Below, piece after piece: positions 1 to 5,631 of a stretch of 5,848 nt of DNA; the stretch's first letter is position 1, and every line of letters starts with the position of its first letter. A program made the translations under genes and the position numbers. The DNA lies in assembly GCA_014803815.1 (NCBI GenBank), contig JAAVAY010000059.1:1-5848 (forward strand). The letters are read 5' to 3'. The notes under the pieces were generated by a model. That model saw nothing but the letters and a program-made list of their open reading frames with translations. It searched no databases and was not told the origin of the DNA. The DNA comes from Allobaculum sp. (lineage in GTDB: Bacteria > Bacillota_I > Bacilli_A > Erysipelotrichales > Erysipelotrichaceae).

Positions 1-466
1 CTGCCTTATCAATTAACAAGTTTGTAGTGGCATTAGCTAAGTTAATCTTAGAATCGGTTACAGTAGTCAAATCTGCAATGGTTACTTCATCATTTACTTC
101 GGAGGTAGTATTAGAAGTTTTATTGGAGTTTATTTGGTTAGATGTTGCATTATTCGTTTTATTTTTAGAGGTAGAAGATCCATTACTTGCGGTGGAGTCT
201 TGGCTTGTAGCGGAATCTTTCGTACTGTTTGTGGAAGAATCAGTAGAAGAATCCTTAGTAGTTTTATTTGTCGTTTTTTCACTTGTGGAAGCATCCGACG
301 TGCTATCTTTTTGACGAGTCTTTTGACTAGTAGAGCTGTTTTCAGAGCTATTTTCGCTCGTTTGGGTGTCTTCAATCGCGAATACCGCAGTTGTGCCTGT
401 TCCTAAAGCTAAAGTCGCAGTCGCCAAAGCACTGAAGATCAATCCTTTGTAATTGTATTTTTTCAT
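1..466 (-). CDS. Secreted Ser/Thr-rich protein, N-terminal part (cut by the left edge)
   Basis: The first 155 codons are present and no stop is reached before the window edge. The ATG at 466-464 has an AGAAGGA ribosome binding site at 474-480, 7 nt upstream. Residues 1-30 are a clear Sec signal peptide: basic start (MKKYNYKG), hydrophobic core (about 9-27) and a likely signal peptidase I site after VFA at residue 30. Residues 33 to about 123 are a low-complexity stretch rich in Ser, Thr, Asn, Lys and Asp, with repeated KDS, SST and TS units. Such stretches act in Gram-positive surface proteins as wall-spanning or glycosylated stalks. From about residue 124 the composition becomes more ordinary (EVNDEVTIADL), suggesting the start of a folded domain. 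The function is unknown because the body of the protein lies outside the window; an adhesin or a cell-wall enzyme are both possible. Export is well supported. Confidence 0.85.
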   Translation of the reverse strand, partial: MKKYNYKGLIFSALATATLALGTGTTAVFAIEDTQTSENSSENSSTSQKTRQKDSTSDASTSEKTTNKTTKDSSTDSSTNSTKDSATSQDSTASNGSSTSKNKTNNATSNQINSNKTSNTTSEVNDEVTIADLTTVTDSKINLANATTNLLIDKA

Positions 467-523
467 ATTTTTATCCTTCTAATTTTCTTTCTATACATTC
501 GGTTTAATAATTCTTTCTCAAGC

Positions 524-562
524 CCTAGAATGTTTTATTGCCATTTGGCTCTAACCTAGAAT
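524..562. repeat. Direct repeat CCTAGAAT x2, 31 bp apart
   Basis: CCTAGAAT at 524-531 recurs at 555-562. The 31-bp period is close to three helical turns, so both copies would face the same side of the DNA. They lie about 60-100 bp upstream of the secreted-protein start and could be operator half-sites. An eight-base repeat in AT-rich DNA may also be chance. Confidence 0.3.
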
Positions 563-707
563 TTCATCTAGACCCATGATACAGACCAACTAAAGGATCT
601 TAATTTTATAGGGAATTCTCGGTGCTTATGGTTTTATTTTCACTTTAATTCTTTAAAAAACATTAAATAGTAAATCTTTTTTTATTTTAAAGGGCGTCTT
701 TAATGGA

Positions 708-788
708 GAATATCAAAGATCAAAGGAAAAGAAGGCTTAGTTTAAGAAATAGGCCCTAAACCAAACTCTAGAGTTGTCTTTGATATTC
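708..788. repeat. Perfect 12-bp inverted repeat enclosing a structured 57-bp core
   Basis: GAATATCAAAGA (708-719) and TCTTTGATATTC (777-788) are perfect reverse complements. The core contains the 12-bp palindrome AACTCTAGAGTT (764-775). It also contains a 7-bp stem, GGCTTAG (734-740) with CTAAACC (756-762). That stem pairs fully only in minus-strand RNA, where one pair is G-U; on the plus strand the same position is an A-C mismatch. The outer arms extend imperfectly: TTTAATGGA (699-707) can pair with TCCTTAAA (795-802) across a small bulge. It lies about 30 bp after the DUF4956 stop, so it would sit in that operon's 3' untranslated RNA. No U tract follows, so it is not a standard intrinsic terminator. 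A MITE-like remnant, an RNA-processing or stability element, or a small RNA are possible. Confidence 0.6.
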
Positions 789-818
789 AAATTATCCTTA
801 AATACTATTAAGATTTCT

Positions 819-1457
819 TTATAATTGACCAGCATTTTCCTGTAACTCAATAAGGGTTACATTCAAATTACCGTTTTTAGCGCGAATAGCATCTAAAAGA
901 GGAGCAGCTTGTAAGTTGGGTTTAGCAATAAAACGATAAGTCAATTCATAGAGTGTTCCCATTCCTGCTGTCCGCATTCGCTCTAGGCGTACGTCGCGAC
1001 CCACTTCTTCAAGGAGTTCACGATATTCTCCCTCATCGTTCATACTTTCTGGGACAACAATGATAATTTCCATTTCCTGTAAATTGTGTTTTTGGAAATA
1101 GGAAGCAGCTAAAATCAAAAGTCCCAATAAACCACCTAAAAGTAAGGTAGCGATCCATGCTCCAGAAGCACACAATAAGCCCAAGACCATCGCATATAAG
1201 ATGCAAACCAAATCACTGCTTGATCCAGGTAAAGAGCGGAAGCGAAGTAATCCAAATACTCCAAGAACTGCAATGGAAGTTCCGATGGATCCATTCACCG
1301 CAAGCAAGGCGGTGCATACTAAAGGCGGTAATAAAATAGAGGAAAATAGTAAAGAACTACTTGGCCTAAAGGAAAGCTGACAAATCAAAGCTGCATAGAG
1401 TCCCATTCCAAAGGCAAGGAGTGTTTGCAAATATACATTACTAATTAAATCGAACAT
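819..1457 (-). CDS. DUF4956 family membrane protein (VTC partner)
   Basis: This 212-residue integral membrane protein matches the DUF4956 pattern. About five hydrophobic segments fall near residues 7-28, 36-54, 57-71, 82-100 and 101-121. The hallmark between segments three and four is GVFGLLRFRSLPGSSSDL (66-83), resembling the family's G-x-x-x-x-x-RFR segment. A soluble alpha/beta C-terminal domain follows (about 128-212). The start at 1457 is chosen because AGAAAGGA (1468-1475) lies 10 nt upstream. An ATG 24 nt further upstream (1481) has no ribosome binding site and would add MFRKDSYI. The first 13 bp overlap the end of the VTC gene, which implies one transcript and coupled translation. From the family, these proteins occur beside VTC polyphosphate polymerases and CotH-type kinases in many Firmicutes. 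A membrane anchor or channel role for polyphosphate production is inference, since the biochemical function of DUF4956 is not established. Confidence 0.88.
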   Translation of the reverse strand: MFDLISNVYLQTLLAFGMGLYAALICQLSFRPSSSLLFSSILLPPLVCTALLAVNGSIGTSIAVLGVFGLLRFRSLPGSSSDLVCILYAMVLGLLCASGAWIATLLLGGLLGLLILAASYFQKHNLQEMEIIIVVPESMNDEGEYRELLEEVGRDVRLERMRTAGMGTLYELTYRFIAKPNLQAAPLLDAIRAKNGNLNVTLIELQENAGQL

Positions 1458-2140
1458 GATATAGGAGTCCTTTCTAAACATTTTGCATAGACTTGCCCAG
1501 CCTTGGAGAAGGAGGCAGGCTTAATTTGTAAAGCGTCAAGGGTGCGTACAAGCTTTAAAGGTAAGTTTTGAGCACACTTGATTTCTAAAATATTTTGGTC
1601 TGGCCTTAAAAGTGGTTCTTCACACTCATTTCGGCCGAGATATATATTTTGGGTGCGATAAGTCAGGTTGTCATCAATCGTAATTCGCAAATCGGGACGA
1701 TCTTTCCACTTGTAACAAAAACGATGGGCATAAAGCGCAAAGCAAAGTTCAAGAGGAAAACGATCCAACACATGAGCCATTTCTTTGGAAGCCTGATCAA
1801 AGCCAATGGGATTGTCTAAAAACGTCAGCGCTTCTTCGAGCGTAAATTCGCAACGAATTTTGGCACAAACACCGTTTGACTTTTTCTTAAGTTCTAAGAA
1901 AACTTGATCCGTCGGTTTAGTGACGGGGTGATAAGAGCGCAAGCGCACTTTTTGACGGAAGGAAGGTTTGCTATCACAAATGCGCATTAAATCATAGTTA
2001 GAAGTATCGAGATAAATAGAATAAATGTTGCTTTCTGGATACGCGTCAGGTTCGATGTCATTGGCTAAGGCAAGAAGGAGTTCCTTCTTTTGTTGATTGC
2101 TGATGAGATACTTCAGCTCTTTTCGAATAAAGGTTTCCAT
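1445..2140 (-). CDS. VTC-domain polyphosphate polymerase
   Basis: This 231-residue protein is essentially a single VTC domain, the catalytic fold of yeast Vtc4, which makes polyphosphate from ATP in a tunnel lined by basic residues. Strands that follow the family pattern are FIRKELKYLI (4-13), YSIYLDT (40-46), KVRLRSY (64-70), VFLELKKK (80-87), HRFCYKW (139-145), LRITIDDNL (151-159), ILEIK (184-188) and FSKAGQVY (211-218). The basic residues in RKELK, KVRLR and ELKKK and the Glu/Lys of ILEIK sit where substrate and metal ligands are expected. It has no membrane segment or signal peptide, so it should be cytoplasmic, probably held at the membrane by the DUF4956 protein encoded next. The start is fixed because the domain begins at residue 4. 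Oddly, no Shine-Dalgarno sequence precedes it (TTATAGCC just before ATG). Its own promoter should lie in 2141-2265, after the terminator of the preceding gene, but I could not pick one confidently. Confidence 0.88.
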   Translation of the reverse strand: METFIRKELKYLISNQQKKELLLALANDIEPDAYPESNIYSIYLDTSNYDLMRICDSKPSFRQKVRLRSYHPVTKPTDQVFLELKKKSNGVCAKIRCEFTLEEALTFLDNPIGFDQASKEMAHVLDRFPLELCFALYAHRFCYKWKDRPDLRITIDDNLTYRTQNIYLGRNECEEPLLRPDQNILEIKCAQNLPLKLVRTLDALQIKPASFSKAGQVYAKCLERTPISCSI

Positions 2141-2265
2141 GGCTATAAGATAAAAAAAAAGCTTAAATCGAACATTAAAGATGCTAATTTTTTTAATCTT
2201 TCTTTTTTTATTGATCTTCGTTGAAGAAAAGAATATGAGACTTAACCTGAGATTTTTGCGATTCC

Positions 2266-2300
2266 AAAAAAAAAGACCCTTTCGCTTAGAAAAGATCTTT
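2266..2300 (-). terminator. Intrinsic terminator of the unrecognised small gene
   Basis: In minus-strand RNA, AAAGAUCUUUUC (2300-2289) pairs with GAAAGGGUCUUU (2283-2272) as a 12-bp stem with two U-G wobbles and a five-base UAAGC loop. A run of nine U (2274-2266), the first three being the end of the stem, follows. It begins 22 nt after the stop codon at 2323. It separates this gene from the VTC/DUF4956 operon. Confidence 0.85.
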
Positions 2301-2322
2301 CATGAGTTAGAATGTGTCTTCC

Positions 2323-2664
2323 TTATTTTTGGGCTGTGGCAGCTTCTTGCGCTGCGCGAGCTTCTTTTAACACTTCAGCATAAGTCCGTCGAGAGGGATC
2401 CAAATTATCTACATAATAGCGAACAGTGAGTTTTCCGGCTATTTTAGTATGAATTTTAGGTTCCACTTCAAAGCAATCGCCTTCAAGCATTTGTTGAAGC
2501 ATTGCTTTGCATACCGAAGCCAGATTTTTGGCACCAGGCTCACACTCGTCTTGGAGCTCTTTGGCATTGACGGTGATGTACAAATTAAGTGCATCATGCG
2601 CTTCCTGTTTTTTGTTTTGAAGGTATTGCACGTACTGCTCTTGCGTCCATTTTTCCTTTTCCAT
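2323..2664 (-). CDS. Unrecognised small cytoplasmic protein, 113 residues (127 with the upstream start)
   Basis: I do not recognise this protein. With the 2664 start it is 113 residues, highly charged, without a signal peptide or membrane segment. Visible parts are a probable helix rich in Glu, Lys and Gln (about 2-38), a central segment with CEPGAKNLASVCKAML (41-56), a likely beta region with KIAGKLTVRYYVDNLDPSRR (74-93), and an Ala/Glu/Gln-rich helical tail (95-113). Cysteines at 41, 52 and 64 are too few and too spread for an obvious zinc site. An in-frame ATG at 2706 would add the basic segment MPKGRKKKKEVHSL. I prefer 2664 because a promoter -10 lies only 7 nt before 2706, so that start would need a leaderless message, while 2664 has GAGG about 11 nt upstream. 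It has its own promoter and terminator, so it is a single-gene unit. The regular composition and good signals argue for a real gene. Confidence 0.75.
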   Translation of the reverse strand: MEKEKWTQEQYVQYLQNKKQEAHDALNLYITVNAKELQDECEPGAKNLASVCKAMLQQMLEGDCFEVEPKIHTKIAGKLTVRYYVDNLDPSRRTYAEVLKEARAAQEAATAQK

Positions 2665-2713
2665 AAGGGAGTGTACCTCTTTTTTCTTTTTTCTGCCCTT
2701 CGGCATTATTTAT

Positions 2714-2741
2714 AGAATATCCAAACTAGTCTTATTGTCAA
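2714..2741 (-). promoter_or_regulatory. Sigma-A type promoter of the small unrecognised gene
   Basis: On the minus strand, a perfect -35 TTGACA (2741-2736) is followed after 16 bp by TATTCT (2719-2714), four of six matches to the -10 consensus. Transcription should begin near 2707, almost on the ATG at 2706. This favours the internal ATG at 2664 as the start, unless the message is leaderless. Confidence 0.65.
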
Positions 2742-2895
2742 ATCTCCTCAAAAATACCCATAGTGAAGGAATAATTTCTCAAAAGTAGAGTTCTTCTTTC
2801 TTCTTTTAAATAACTCATCATTTTATAGCTAAAAAGTTCCTTAAAAGGACAATTGAGGATCTAAAATTGTTTCTATCTCTTTGGATAACTTAGAT

Positions 2896-2940
2896 AAAAA
2901 AAGGGAGTATGAATTCTTATAGCATTCATACTCTCTTTTT
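2896..2940. terminator. Bidirectional intrinsic terminator
   Basis: GAGTATGAAT (2905-2914) and ATTCATACTC (2924-2933) form a perfect 10-bp stem with a nine-base loop. A G-U pair, a G-C pair and five A-U pairs lengthen the stem. It has seven A on the left (2896-2902) and five T on the right (2936-2940), so it can end transcription in either direction. It lies about 80 bp after the DsrE-like stop and most likely terminates that minus-strand message. Confidence 0.88.
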
Positions 2941-3021
2941 ACTTTAAAATAGGATCATAAATATTTATTTTATTTCTTCTCTATAAAAAACTATGCACGT
3001 AAAATAACTCGAAAAATAAAA

Positions 3022-3366
3022 CTAAGGTTTTACGATCAAAGAAGCATTGAGCATTTTTTCGCTCATTTCTTCCATAGAAACCAAGCGCCCTACTTTTTGA
3101 ATGGAATTTAAAGCGTAAAATTCCATACTTTCTTCGTTAACTAAAATATCGATTCCCGCTTGAGCAAGCTTATCAAGTTCTTCCCAAACCGGGCTTTGCG
3201 TAGTGGAAAGAACAATGGCAGTATTAAAGAGCAAAATAGACGTTGGTTTATTAGAAGAAGCATTGAGAGAAGCTAAAAATGCACTCATTAACTTTTCCCC
3301 AAGATGAGGATTTCCTTGGCCAAAACGGCTGGAATTGAGAACGACAATGACTTCGTGATCTGTCAT
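3022..3366 (-). CDS. DsrE/YedF-like small protein without cysteines
   Basis: This 114-residue protein has a DsrE-type alpha/beta fold like the C-terminal domain of YedF. Matching blocks are the first strand EVIVVLNSSRFGQGN (5-19), HLGEKLMSAFLASL (21-34), SILLFNTAIVL (43-53), GIDILVNEESMEFYAL (71-86) and KVGRLVSMEEM (91-101). Where YedF proteins carry CGTC after the GxxIL strand, this protein reads NEES, and it contains no cysteine at all. It therefore cannot relay persulfide sulfur like TusD/DsrE. The N-terminal TusA-like domain of full YedF is also missing. The start at 3366 is chosen because AGAAGG (3375-3380) is 8 nt upstream. An upstream ATG at 3399 overlaps a TATAAT box and has no ribosome binding site. 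The gene follows ade by 122 bp but seems to have its own promoter. The fold assignment is fairly firm; the role is unknown, perhaps structural or ligand-binding. Confidence 0.8.
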   Translation of the reverse strand: MTDHEVIVVLNSSRFGQGNPHLGEKLMSAFLASLNASSNKPTSILLFNTAIVLSTTQSPVWEELDKLAQAGIDILVNEESMEFYALNSIQKVGRLVSMEEMSEKMLNASLIVKP

Positions 3367-3397
3367 GAATGAGACCTTCTTTCTTTTCGACCTTCTC

Positions 3398-3403
3398 ATT
3401 ATA
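3398..3403 (-). promoter_or_regulatory. Candidate -10 box (TATAAT) of the DsrE-like gene
   Basis: A perfect TATAAT (3403-3398, minus strand) lies 31 bp before the chosen start at 3366, leaving room for a short leader with its ribosome binding site. The -35 is weak: a TTGACT exists (3438-3433) but is 29 bp away, too far for the usual spacing. Confidence 0.4.
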
Positions 3404-3439
3404 GAAGATGAAATCCTAAGCAGGGATCAGAAAGTCAAC

Positions 3440-3497
3440 CATTCCTAAAAACACAAAGGGAATTTAGCCCAAAAAAGCCCTGAAATGACTAGGAATG
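3440..3497 (-). repeat. Inverted repeat at the 3' end of ade
   Basis: CATTCCTA (3440-3447) and TAGGAATG (3490-3497) are perfect 8-bp inverted repeats spanning the end of ade and its TAG stop. A short GGG/CCC hairpin (GGGAATTTAGCCC, 3458-3470) lies between the arms. No proper U tract follows the outer stem. It could protect the message end or act as a weak terminator; ade has no better terminator in this spacer. Confidence 0.4.
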
Positions 3498-5198
3498 AAT
3501 TGATTGTGGTTGAGAAAGAAAGCTTTGAGAGATGACATCATAGTAACCTTGAGGACACAATCGAACCTCTGGAATAACAGGCAATGATAAAAAAGATAGA
3601 TTGGCAAAGGGATCGATATCCTTAGAAACCCCCATTTCAACTACTTTTTCTTTCATTCGAGAAACATGGTGAACGATTTCTTCTGCGGGAAGATCACTCA
3701 TTAAACCGGCCGCTCGCATCGATAAAGCATCAAAAACTCTTCCTTTTTCAACCACCACAATTCCTCCCTGAATACTTTGTAACGTATTGAGAGCTAAAAC
3801 GAGATCTTCGATATTATCGGCGATCGCAATCGCATTGTGACTATCATGGGCATAGCTCATGGCAATAGCTCCACCTTTCAAGTCATAGCCCTTCACAGGA
3901 CAAAACGCAAACTCACCCGTTTTTCCATACCGTTCGGCTGCACAAAGAATATTGTAATGAGCAGAAGGAAAATCATCTAAAGTCAAGTTGACTTCAAATC
4001 CCTGAGTAGAGAGTTGACTAGGAATGAGTTGAATGCCATGCCAAGATCCTTGGGAGATTTTGAACTGCTCTTTAGTAAAAAGAGGGAGAAAGACACTATT
4101 TTGAAGTGTTTTGGGAATGATCGTTGGAGTTTCTAAATCAGAAAGAGCTTGGAATGGTTTTCCATCCTTCCACACTTCTTCGATTTCAAAGGTAGAAAGA
4201 TCTTTTAAAATAACCAAATCCGCCTTATAGCCAGGAGCAATGGCTCCACGATCCTTTAGGCCATAATGAGTTGCGGTATTGATTGTGGCCATTTTAATGG
4301 CTTCAATAGGATTACATCCAAGATCTATCGCTTCTCGAATTTCTTGATCAATGGTGCCTTCTAAATAGATGTCTTCAAGATGCTTATCATCTGTACAAAA
4401 CGAGCAATGATTGAGTGGAATATGATGCTCTAAAAGACCTGTTAAAATCGCTTCTAAATTTTTGGCTCCACTTCCTTGGCGAATAAACAATTGAAATCCG
4501 TTTTGAAGGCGCTGAATGGCTTCTTTGTAAGTACTCGCTTCATGATCATTTACGACACCCGCTAGACGATAAGCTTGTAAATCTTCATTATTTAATCCCG
4601 GGGCATGTCCATCGATGATCTTATGGGAAAAGAGGTCAAATTTTTGAATCATTCTCGGATCTGCATTCAAAACATCATCCATCCGCATGACTTCGGCTAA
4701 ACCAAGAACTTCTGGTCGATGAGCATATTCTTCCATATCTTGCGCAGAAAAAAATCCAGCGCCATTGATTTCAAAATCACGGCTTGGAACGCTCGAAGGA
4801 ATCATGAAAAAATAGTCAAGCGCTGATTTTTGCGCATCCTCCAACATAAAATTTAAGCCAACCTTTCCCGTAGCATTGACGATTTCATGGGGATCCGCGA
4901 TCACTGTACACACCCCATGCTTTAATAACACGAAAGATAAGGCAAAAGGAGTCGCCATCGAGCTTTCAATATGAAAATGAGCATCGATAAGACCTGGGAC
5001 TACAAATTTATTTTCAAGATCAATGGTTTTCTTCCCTTCATAATGACCAATTCCTACAATCCGCTCTTGGTATAAAGCAATGTCTTTTTGCAAAATCTGA
5101 TTGGTAAAGACGTTTACGATTTGTGCATTTTTCAAAACTACATCCGCTTTTTCTTCTCCCCTTGCGATTGCAATCATTTGTTTGAGTTTATTCGACAT
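3489..5198 (-). CDS. ade: Adenine deaminase
   Basis: The enzyme converts adenine to hypoxanthine and ammonia in purine salvage in the cytoplasm. The 569 residues match the usual length of bacterial Ade/AdeC (about 570-590). It belongs to the amidohydrolase superfamily. Visible metal-site motifs are DAHFHIESS (72-80, with H74 and H76), DPHEIVN (102-108), GLAEVMRM (166-173, with E169), DGHAPGL (196-202), VNDHEAST (216-223) and FCTDDKH (267-273, with catalytic-type D270). The composite beta domain is seen in the N-terminal VVLKNAQIVNV and after the barrel in RGAIAPGYKADLVIL (317-331). The family's C-terminal domain includes YAHDSHN (449-455) and the GGIVVV strand (478-483). No truncation or lost key residue is seen. 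The ATG at 5198 has GAGGAG ending 6 nt upstream. A leader of up to about 160 nt with a hairpin and a tandem repeat suggests regulation. Confidence 0.97.
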   Translation of the reverse strand: MSNKLKQMIAIARGEEKADVVLKNAQIVNVFTNQILQKDIALYQERIVGIGHYEGKKTIDLENKFVVPGLIDAHFHIESSMATPFALSFVLLKHGVCTVIADPHEIVNATGKVGLNFMLEDAQKSALDYFFMIPSSVPSRDFEINGAGFFSAQDMEEYAHRPEVLGLAEVMRMDDVLNADPRMIQKFDLFSHKIIDGHAPGLNNEDLQAYRLAGVVNDHEASTYKEAIQRLQNGFQLFIRQGSGAKNLEAILTGLLEHHIPLNHCSFCTDDKHLEDIYLEGTIDQEIREAIDLGCNPIEAIKMATINTATHYGLKDRGAIAPGYKADLVILKDLSTFEIEEVWKDGKPFQALSDLETPTIIPKTLQNSVFLPLFTKEQFKISQGSWHGIQLIPSQLSTQGFEVNLTLDDFPSAHYNILCAAERYGKTGEFAFCPVKGYDLKGGAIAMSYAHDSHNAIAIADNIEDLVLALNTLQSIQGGIVVVEKGRVFDALSMRAAGLMSDLPAEEIVHHVSRMKEKVVEMGVSKDIDPFANLSFLSLPVIPEVRLCPQGYYDVISQSFLSQPQSIHS

Positions 5199-5251
5199 CT
5201 AATTCTCCTCTTGGATTTTTATCCATTCTTTTATTGTTTATTATTTCTCTC

Positions 5252-5282
5252 TTTTGAGCTTAGGTGACTTTTAAACTCAAAA
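5252..5282 (-). promoter_or_regulatory. Hairpin in the ade leader
   Basis: In minus-strand RNA, UUUUGAGUUUA (5282-5272) pairs with UAAGCUCAAAA (5262-5252) as an 11-bp stem containing one U-G pair, with a nine-base AAAGUCACC loop. On the plus strand the wobble position is a mismatch, so the structure favours the ade message. No U tract follows, so it is not a terminator. It ends about 40 nt before the ribosome binding site. Confidence 0.45.
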
Positions 5283-5329
5283 TTTCCTTATTATTTTTAC
5301 TTTTAGCCTCGAAAATTTTATGTATTTTT

Positions 5330-5347
5330 CATCTACAACATCTACAA
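5330..5347. repeat. Tandem 9-bp repeat (TTGTAGATG x2) upstream of ade
   Basis: CATCTACAA occurs twice head to tail (5330-5338 and 5339-5347); on the ade strand this reads TTGTAGATG twice. It lies about 130-150 bp before the ade start and could be a binding site for a regulator or simple slippage. Confidence 0.55.
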
Positions 5348-5433
5348 GAGGAAAGGGATGAAAAGTATAGAGAGAAGAAAAGTAATCAAACCGATTGAAA
5401 AAGCTCTTTTAAGGATCCACACTGAAAAAAGGC

Positions 5434-5486
5434 AAAAAAAAGATTGGTACTCGAAGGAATCTTTTTGATACCTCGAATATCCAATC
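5434..5486 (-). terminator. Intrinsic terminator of tRNA-Ser
   Basis: In minus-strand RNA, GAUUGGAUAUUCGAGG (5486-5471) pairs with CCUUCGAGUACCAAUC (5457-5442) through GAUUGG/CCAAUC and UAUUCGA/UCGAGUA blocks (one U-G pair), with one-base bulges. A run of eight U (5441-5434) follows. It begins 15 nt after the CCA end of the tRNA gene. Confidence 0.85.
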
Positions 5487-5501
5487 GGATGAGTAAAATA
5501 A

Positions 5502-5590
5502 TGGCGGAGACGGTGGGATTCGAACCCACGAGCCCTTTCAGACTACCTGATTTCGAGTCAGGCCCGTTATGACCACTTCGATACGTCTCC
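5502..5590 (-). tRNA. tRNA-Ser (anticodon CGA)
   Basis: This is a complete 89-nt class II tRNA with an encoded CCA end (5504-5502). The acceptor stem pairs GGAGACG (5590-5584) with CGTCTCC (5512-5506), followed by discriminator G. The anticodon arm is CCTGA / CTCGAAA / TCAGG, giving anticodon CGA, which reads UCG serine codons. The long variable arm (AGTC...GGCT stem) is typical of serine tRNA. The T arm is GTGGG / TTCGAAT / CCCAC. It is transcribed alone from its own promoter and ends at its own terminator. Confidence 0.98.
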
Positions 5591-5603
5591 ATAATCGCCT
5601 CTC

Positions 5604-5631
5604 ATTATACCATCAAATTTAAAAATGCAAA
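5604..5631 (-). promoter_or_regulatory. Promoter of tRNA-Ser
   Basis: On the minus strand, TTTGCA (5631-5626; four of six to the -35 consensus) and a perfect TATAAT (5609-5604) are separated by 16 bp. Transcription should begin near 5597, a few bases before the mature 5' end at 5590. The -35 touches the ribosome binding site of the divergent transporter gene. Confidence 0.75.

Larger units (their letters stand above)
467..818. other. 352-bp spacer between the secreted-protein gene and the VTC/DUF4956 operon
   Basis: No convincing gene is visible here on either strand. The right half holds the nested inverted repeat at 708-788 (own entry). The left half must contain the promoter of the secreted-protein gene. 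A TATAGA (minus strand, about 490-495) lies near the start codon, but I find no well-spaced -35, so I do not call a promoter. The octamer CCTAGAAT occurs at 524-531 and again at 555-562. No U-tailed intrinsic terminator for the DUF4956 gene could be found. Confidence 0.6.
2707..3021. other. 315-bp spacer between the DsrE-like gene and the small unrecognised gene
   Basis: The spacer holds the bidirectional terminator at 2896-2940 and the promoter at 2714-2741 (own entries). The remaining DNA (about 2742-2895 and 2941-3021) is AT-rich, with short weak repeats such as ACAATT...AATTGT near 2844-2869. I see no gene in it. Confidence 0.6.
5199..5433 (-). other. Leader region of ade, no gene
   Basis: Between the tRNA terminator and ade no gene is visible. 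A TATACT -10-like box (5369-5364, minus strand) would give a leader of about 155 nt, but its -35 is poor. A second option is TTGTAG (5347-5342) with TACATA 17 bp on; this is also weak. The region contains the 9-bp tandem repeat at 5330-5347 and the hairpin at 5252-5282. I looked for a purine riboswitch and saw no convincing three-way junction with its conserved loops. Confidence 0.45.

Noticed and set aside
27..406. Open frames on both strands in the first 400 bases
   Set aside because: They are shadows of the Ser/Thr-rich coding sequence on the minus strand, which has a signal peptide and a ribosome binding site; the shadows have neither.
1157..1339. Plus-strand open frame inside the DUF4956 gene
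   Set aside because: It is antisense to a well-supported membrane protein and shows no start signals.
2181..2715. Two plus-strand open frames opposite the small unrecognised gene
   Set aside because: They run antisense through the gene or its terminator, are Phe/Leu-rich as expected of a shadow, and have no good ribosome binding site.
3433..3438. TTGACT as the -35 of the DsrE-like gene
   Set aside because: It is 29 bp from the TATAAT box, and no -10 is found at 16-18 bp from it.
5199..5400. Possible purine riboswitch upstream of ade
   Set aside because: No three-stem junction with the conserved loop sequences could be built by eye; only a single hairpin is supported.
5502..5590. tRNA-Ser as an attachment site for an integrated element
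   Set aside because: No integrase gene and no direct repeat of the tRNA 3' end were found in the window.
5386..5592. Minus-strand open frame of 68 codons beginning METYRSGHNG
   Set aside because: It is a read-through of the tRNA-Ser gene and its terminator; such peptides are well-known false calls on tRNA genes.
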